Assembly (NCBI GenBank): GCA_910574715.1
Contig: CAJTCH010000014.1
Coordinates: 29,866-93,865, forward strand
Origin: Lachnospiraceae bacterium
GTDB lineage: Bacteria; Bacillota; Clostridia; Lachnospirales; Lachnospiraceae
Length of the DNA: 64,000 nt
Direction: 5' to 3'
Each line of letters opens with the position of its first letter. The stretch's first letter is position 1. The position numbers and the translations under genes are program-made. The notes beneath the pieces were generated by a model, which worked only from the letters and a program-made list of their open reading frames with translations, was not told where the DNA came from and did not search any database. Below are positions 61,139 to 64,000 of this stretch, piece after piece.

Positions 61139-61570
61139 ATGAAAAGATTGATTGAATATATGTTTCTTCTCTTATTAGCCACGGTCGCATGGAAAGATAT
61201 CCATACAAGGCGCATCCCCAATGTGATCGTCCTTGGAATAGCGGCGGCAGGTATCTTCTCTATTCCGTTTTTCCCTGCAATCAGTCTTGCGGACAGAGGG
61301 ATCGGGATATTCTGTGTGAGCGTTCCCCTTCTGGTTCTTACATGGATTGTGCCGGGATGCTTCGGCGGCGGAGACATTAAGTTAATGGCTGCCAGCGGAA
61401 TATTCCTGGGATGGGAAGCTAATCTTGAGGCATTCGCGCTGGCAGTTTTCTTGGCCGGGGGTTATTGTATCTGGATGCTTCTTAGAAAGAAGCTTAGCCG
61501 AAGGGAGCGGATCGCATTCGGACCATTTTTATGTGCGGGAATCATTGCAAAGATGCTTATAGCTCTTTAA
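61139..61570 (+). CDS. Type IV prepilin peptidase (A24, TadV/CpaA-like)
   Basis: This enzyme cleaves the leader of type IV or Flp/Tad prepilins inside the membrane. The protein has 143 aa, four to five membrane helices and no methylase domain, as in TadV. The two catalytic Asp lie in WKDIHTRRIPN (near 19) and CFGGGDIKLMAASG (near 82); FGPFL follows. No pilin or assembly ATPase gene is in the window. TTG at 61133 is an alternative start with AGGA 11 bases upstream. GC content is higher than in the flanking toxin and RloA genes, so it may be an original core gene. Confidence 0.85.
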   Translation: MKRLIEYMFLLLLATVAWKDIHTRRIPNVIVLGIAAAGIFSIPFFPAISLADRGIGIFCVSVPLLVLTWIVPGCFGGGDIKLMAASGIFLGWEANLEAFALAVFLAGGYCIWMLLRKKLSRRERIAFGPFLCAGIIAKMLIAL

Positions 61571-61620
61571 TAGAAGAGGAACCTTTATTTAGTGTGTCCC
61601 AAAATAATGCTTCCCCCTAT

Positions 61621-61689
61621 AAATAGAGATACCCCACAGAATATGCCAGTGCTAAACGGTGGCATTTCCGCAGGGTATCTCTATTTTTC
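61621..61689. terminator. Nested hairpin terminator after the prepilin peptidase gene
   Basis: AAATAGAGATACCC (61621-61634) pairs perfectly with GGGTATCTCTATTT (61673-61686), and ATGCCA/TGGCAT form an inner stem (61643-61665). TTT follows on the plus strand and A-rich sequence lies before the left arm, so it could work both ways. Confidence 0.75.
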
Positions 61690-61838
61690 TTTAAAGTCGG
61701 AAAAAATCGGTATTAGCCGACTGCCCCATTTTATCATGAAAAGAACGATAAATATATAAATATGAGATTTTTTCTCGGATTTATATTTTAAAATACAGGG
61801 TGGTGTGTATAATAGAATAAAGAATGGAGGTAGCAGCT

Positions 61839-63065
61839 ATGTTGTGTCAATTTACAGTAAAGAATTATAAAAGCATACGGGATGAGATAACATTCGATAT
61901 GCAGGCAGCCGCGATTTCAGAACATGATAATAAAGTTATTAAAGATATAGATGGGGAATTGTTTTTGCCAATTTCTGCGATTTATGGTCCTAATGGAGGC
62001 GGAAAATCTAATGTTTTAGAAGCATTGCATACATTGGATTCCAAGGTGTTAAGACCGCTCTGCGCTACTTGTGATAAAGCTGATTGCGATTATAAAGCCC
62101 GTAAAATCCCGGTAGAACCATTTGCGTTTTCTGAACAGGCGAAAGAAGAACCTACGGAATTTGAATTATTTTTTAGAACAGCAAAAGCAGAGTATCGTTA
62201 TATTCTTCATGTGAAAGAGGATGAAGTTGTTTATGAAAGTCTTGACCGAGTGAAAATGGATACGGGAAGACGTTCGGCGCTTTTCAGAAGAGATACAGAT
62301 TCAACAGAATTAAAAGGGATTTTTGGAAGACTAAAGATAAGCGAGGATCTTTCAGCAACCTTGCCGCTGATTTCTTATCTTGGGATTACTTACAAGAAAA
62401 ATGAGGTTGTAAGCGATGTATTGAAGTGGTTTGAAGATGCTATTGATTTTCTGAATTACGGAAATCCCTATCAGGAACTGAGAACAGCGATAGCAAAGTC
62501 CGAAGATATAAAACATTTAATATTGAATATGATAAAAGAGATGGATTTGGATATCGAAGATTTTAGAATTGAAGAAAAGGATAATGACCGCATTGAGGTT
62601 TTTACAAAGCATACTGTAGATGGGTATAGTGCAGAAATCACATTGTCGGAAGAATCCAGTGGTACAAGAAAATTGTTCGGGTTACTTCCGTTTATTGCAA
62701 AAAGTTTGATTTATGGAACTACGCTGGTCATAGATGAGCTGGACGCAAAGATTCATCCAGTATTACTTCAATATGTAATTAAGTTGTTTACAGATATGAG
62801 TATAAACAAGAAGGGCGGGCAGTTAATTTTTACTTCACATGATCTGTCTACCATGAATAACGAAGTATTCAGGAGAGACGAAATCTGGTTTGTGGCAAAG
62901 GGAAGGGGACAGAATTCAGGATTATATTCTTTGGTTGAATTTAAAAATGATAAGGGAGAATCTGTTCGTAAGGACGCAAAGTATGATAAACAGTATTTGG
63001 AAGGTAAATATGGTGCAGATCCTTATCTGAAAAAGATTATAGATTGGAGTGATGTAGGTGCCTAA
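61839..63065 (+). CDS. RloA-type AAA ATPase of the RloAB (AbiL-like) defence pair
   Basis: The protein has 408 aa. Walker A is IYGPNGGGKSNVLEAL (near 49), the ABC-like signature LSEESSGTRKLFGLLP (near 268) and Walker B TTLVIDELDAKIHPVLL (near 297), with the following His switch FTSHDLSTM. This is the OLD/RloA/AbiLii class of ATPases, which act with a second gene, rloB, in phage defence. GGAGG is eight bases before ATG 61839. The downstream rloB overlaps by 8 bp but is broken, so the system is probably inactive unless RloA acts alone. Confidence 0.82.
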   Translation: MLCQFTVKNYKSIRDEITFDMQAAAISEHDNKVIKDIDGELFLPISAIYGPNGGGKSNVLEALHTLDSKVLRPLCATCDKADCDYKARKIPVEPFAFSEQAKEEPTEFELFFRTAKAEYRYILHVKEDEVVYESLDRVKMDTGRRSALFRRDTDSTELKGIFGRLKISEDLSATLPLISYLGITYKKNEVVSDVLKWFEDAIDFLNYGNPYQELRTAIAKSEDIKHLILNMIKEMDLDIEDFRIEEKDNDRIEVFTKHTVDGYSAEITLSEESSGTRKLFGLLPFIAKSLIYGTTLVIDELDAKIHPVLLQYVIKLFTDMSINKKGGQLIFTSHDLSTMNNEVFRRDEIWFVAKGRGQNSGLYSLVEFKNDKGESVRKDAKYDKQYLEGKYGADPYLKKIIDWSDVGA

Positions 63066-63300
63066 AAAAGCAGGGATGGAGGCATGGAAGAAGAAACGCC
63101 GTCAAGAACATCTGGAGAAGAAAAAGTACCTTGTGCTGCAGAGACAATGCGCGTAATTGGTATGGCTGAGAGGTACGTGAAAAAGAATAAGCTACAAAAG
63201 GGGCAGATTTGGTGTGTGTATGATAAAGACAGCTTCCCGGCAGATGATTTCAACGGTGTGGTTTTGCGTGCAGAGCGGTTGAATACCAAGAGCCTGATTA
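63058..63300 (+). pseudogene. Broken rloB gene
   Basis: A GTG at 63058, with GGAG upstream, opens the frame PKKAGMEAWKKKRRQEHLEK, typical of RloB starts, and ends at TAA 63154-63156. A second frame resumes near 63143 with MRVIGMAERYVKKNKLQKGQ and the RloB core IWCVYDKDSFPADDFN, then loses similarity near 63290. Compared with the family, about 60 residues around the CEG motif are missing at the junction. This is a deletion plus frameshift, so no functional RloB is made. Confidence 0.75.
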
Positions 63301-63360
63301 ACGATGAAAGTGATGATCGAAACAACGTTTTTTACTGCAAGCAGCTGTTGGTGGACGTGG

Positions 63361-63843
63361 ATGAAGACCAAGATATTTCTAGTGCATCGTATGGACAACG
63401 AAGATTTTCCGTTTGGTTATGAGTTTGTTCGTAAAGCTACCCTTCGAGAAATCAATTTTGGTGAGAGCGATATGACGGGCGAGAAATTATCGGTTTCTGG
63501 TGTAGAAGAAGTTCGTAAGGGCTTTAGAATTTGTAGGTATTGCGGAAAGATTCAGACCGAACACGGCAAAGCTAACCATAGCTTTGTTTGTAAAACCAGG
63601 AAGATGCCTGCATTGATGCAGACAGACGCTTATGAAGAATGCCTGTTTTTGTATCGTGAATTCAGCACTGAAATCCTTCGCCTGCTTGTTCCTGCAACCA
63701 CAATGGATTCCACTTCTGTAAAAATGGAATCTTTTGTTGCGGCATTTATGCTTGGCATGAAAGAGTATTTCGGCAATGTTGACCATCTGAGAGCAACTGT
63801 AAGTGAAGTGCCTGTTCCTGATGCAGACTATCGTAAGCAGTAT
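63361..63843 (+). pseudogene. Fragment of a DUF1998-type DEAD/DEAH helicase
   Basis: An open frame from ATG 63361 reads FGYEFVRKATLREINFG, then RICRYCGKIQTEHG with a following His/Cys pair (zinc-like), FLYREFSTEILRLLVPATT and GMKEYFGNVDHLRATVSEVP. This resembles the C-terminal region of large helicases with a DUF1998 domain, some of which belong to defence systems. The helicase motor is absent and the expected continuation (YDSVPGGTGYL-like) is replaced near 63843 by transposase sequence, still in frame. The 60 bases before 63361 fit neither neighbour. Confidence 0.6.
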
Positions 63844-64000
63844 CGAAATGGAATCAGTGACTATATCTTTTTCCTTGAAGGCAGGAAAGTACGCATCCTT
63901 AAATTTTACCTCCCAAGTGGGACGGTGGAAACGCTGATCACAAATGATTTTGACCTTGCCAAAGAACTGTTCCGCCAGTGTTACTTCCTTAGATGGCCGG
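63844..64000 (+). pseudogene. IS4-type transposase fragment (runs off the window)
   Basis: The frame continues directly from the helicase fragment: GRKVRILKFYLPSGTVETLI, then TNDFDLAKELFRQCYFLRWP. This matches the DDE-transposase pattern, where LPSGE..LITNL precedes the Y..RW(P)IE motif. Only this 5' truncated part is in the window; the next residues would carry the catalytic Glu. It is probably the inserted element that broke the helicase gene. Confidence 0.6.

Noticed and set aside
1..64000. CRISPR arrays, tRNA, rRNA and classical riboswitches
   Set aside because: I found no regularly spaced repeats, no cloverleaf with CCA end and no recognisable riboswitch core on either strand by eye; a covariance-model search would be needed to exclude weak ones.

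Overview
The window reads as chromosomal DNA of a spore-forming Clostridia bacterium, most probably a gut Lachnospiraceae. The evidence is the gene content: spoIIR and a SipL-type coat morphogenesis gene, a trigger-factor-like PPIase lipoprotein, NAD-type malic enzyme, and a molybdenum-hydroxylase maturation cluster of clostridial type. Shine-Dalgarno sites are strong and genes are densely packed in short co-directional runs. The family assignment is an inference; no rRNA or tRNA gene is visible.

Layout. 0-5 kb: the tail of a sortase-type surface protein, a large secreted beta-rich protein, a lone JetA-like (Wadjet kleisin) gene and a radical SAM gene fused to it by a stop/start junction. 5-12.2 kb (minus strand): two housekeeping operons, pncB-ddl-murF-HAD phosphatase and malQ-plsC. 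12.3-31.3 kb (mostly plus): PrcB-like lipoprotein, sipL, ispE, a GntR regulator, spoIIR, a CDF transporter, an acyl-ACP thioesterase, cvfB, an HPr-like protein, dnaE, pfkA, murI, cardiolipin synthase, a PPIase lipoprotein and several conserved proteins of unknown role, separated by clear intrinsic terminators. 31.3-35.3 kb: aspartase and malic enzyme, divergent from a LysR gene, with four copies of a 12-bp box between them.

35.3-42.6 kb is a catabolic locus: ribokinase, two CUT1 permeases, a solute-binding lipoprotein and a nucleoside hydrolase-like enzyme on the minus strand, divergent from a protein in which a LacI repressor is fused to a complete but motif-altered PfkB/ribokinase domain. 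A perfect 26-bp palindrome lies just downstream of the predicted operon promoter. The simplest model is uptake of a ribosylated compound, cleavage, and phosphorylation of ribose, with the fused kinase domain as a possible extra sensor. 42.6-44.9 kb is an AT-rich insert with an AgrC-like histidine kinase, a frame-disrupted small partner gene and a small membrane protein.

44.9-51.5 kb: clpB, an AAA-ATPase/PD-(D/E)XK protein, a Y-family polymerase and a YitT-type membrane protein. 51.5-59.6 kb: a molybdenum cofactor and molybdate uptake cluster (NTP-transferase/ModE fusion, molybdopterin-binding protein, XdhC-like protein, moaA, MOSC-MogA fusion, modA, modB, modC). Two matching 24-bp CGATT-N14-AATCG sites precede two of its units and are candidate targets of the ModE domain.

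59.7-64 kb is an AT-rich accessory region: a Panacea (SocA/DUF4065) antitoxin with a GNAT-like putative toxin, a stand-alone prepilin peptidase, an intact RloA-type ATPase, and then a mosaic of broken genes (rloB, a DUF1998-type helicase and an IS4-type transposase) running off the end. This looks like a decaying defence island.
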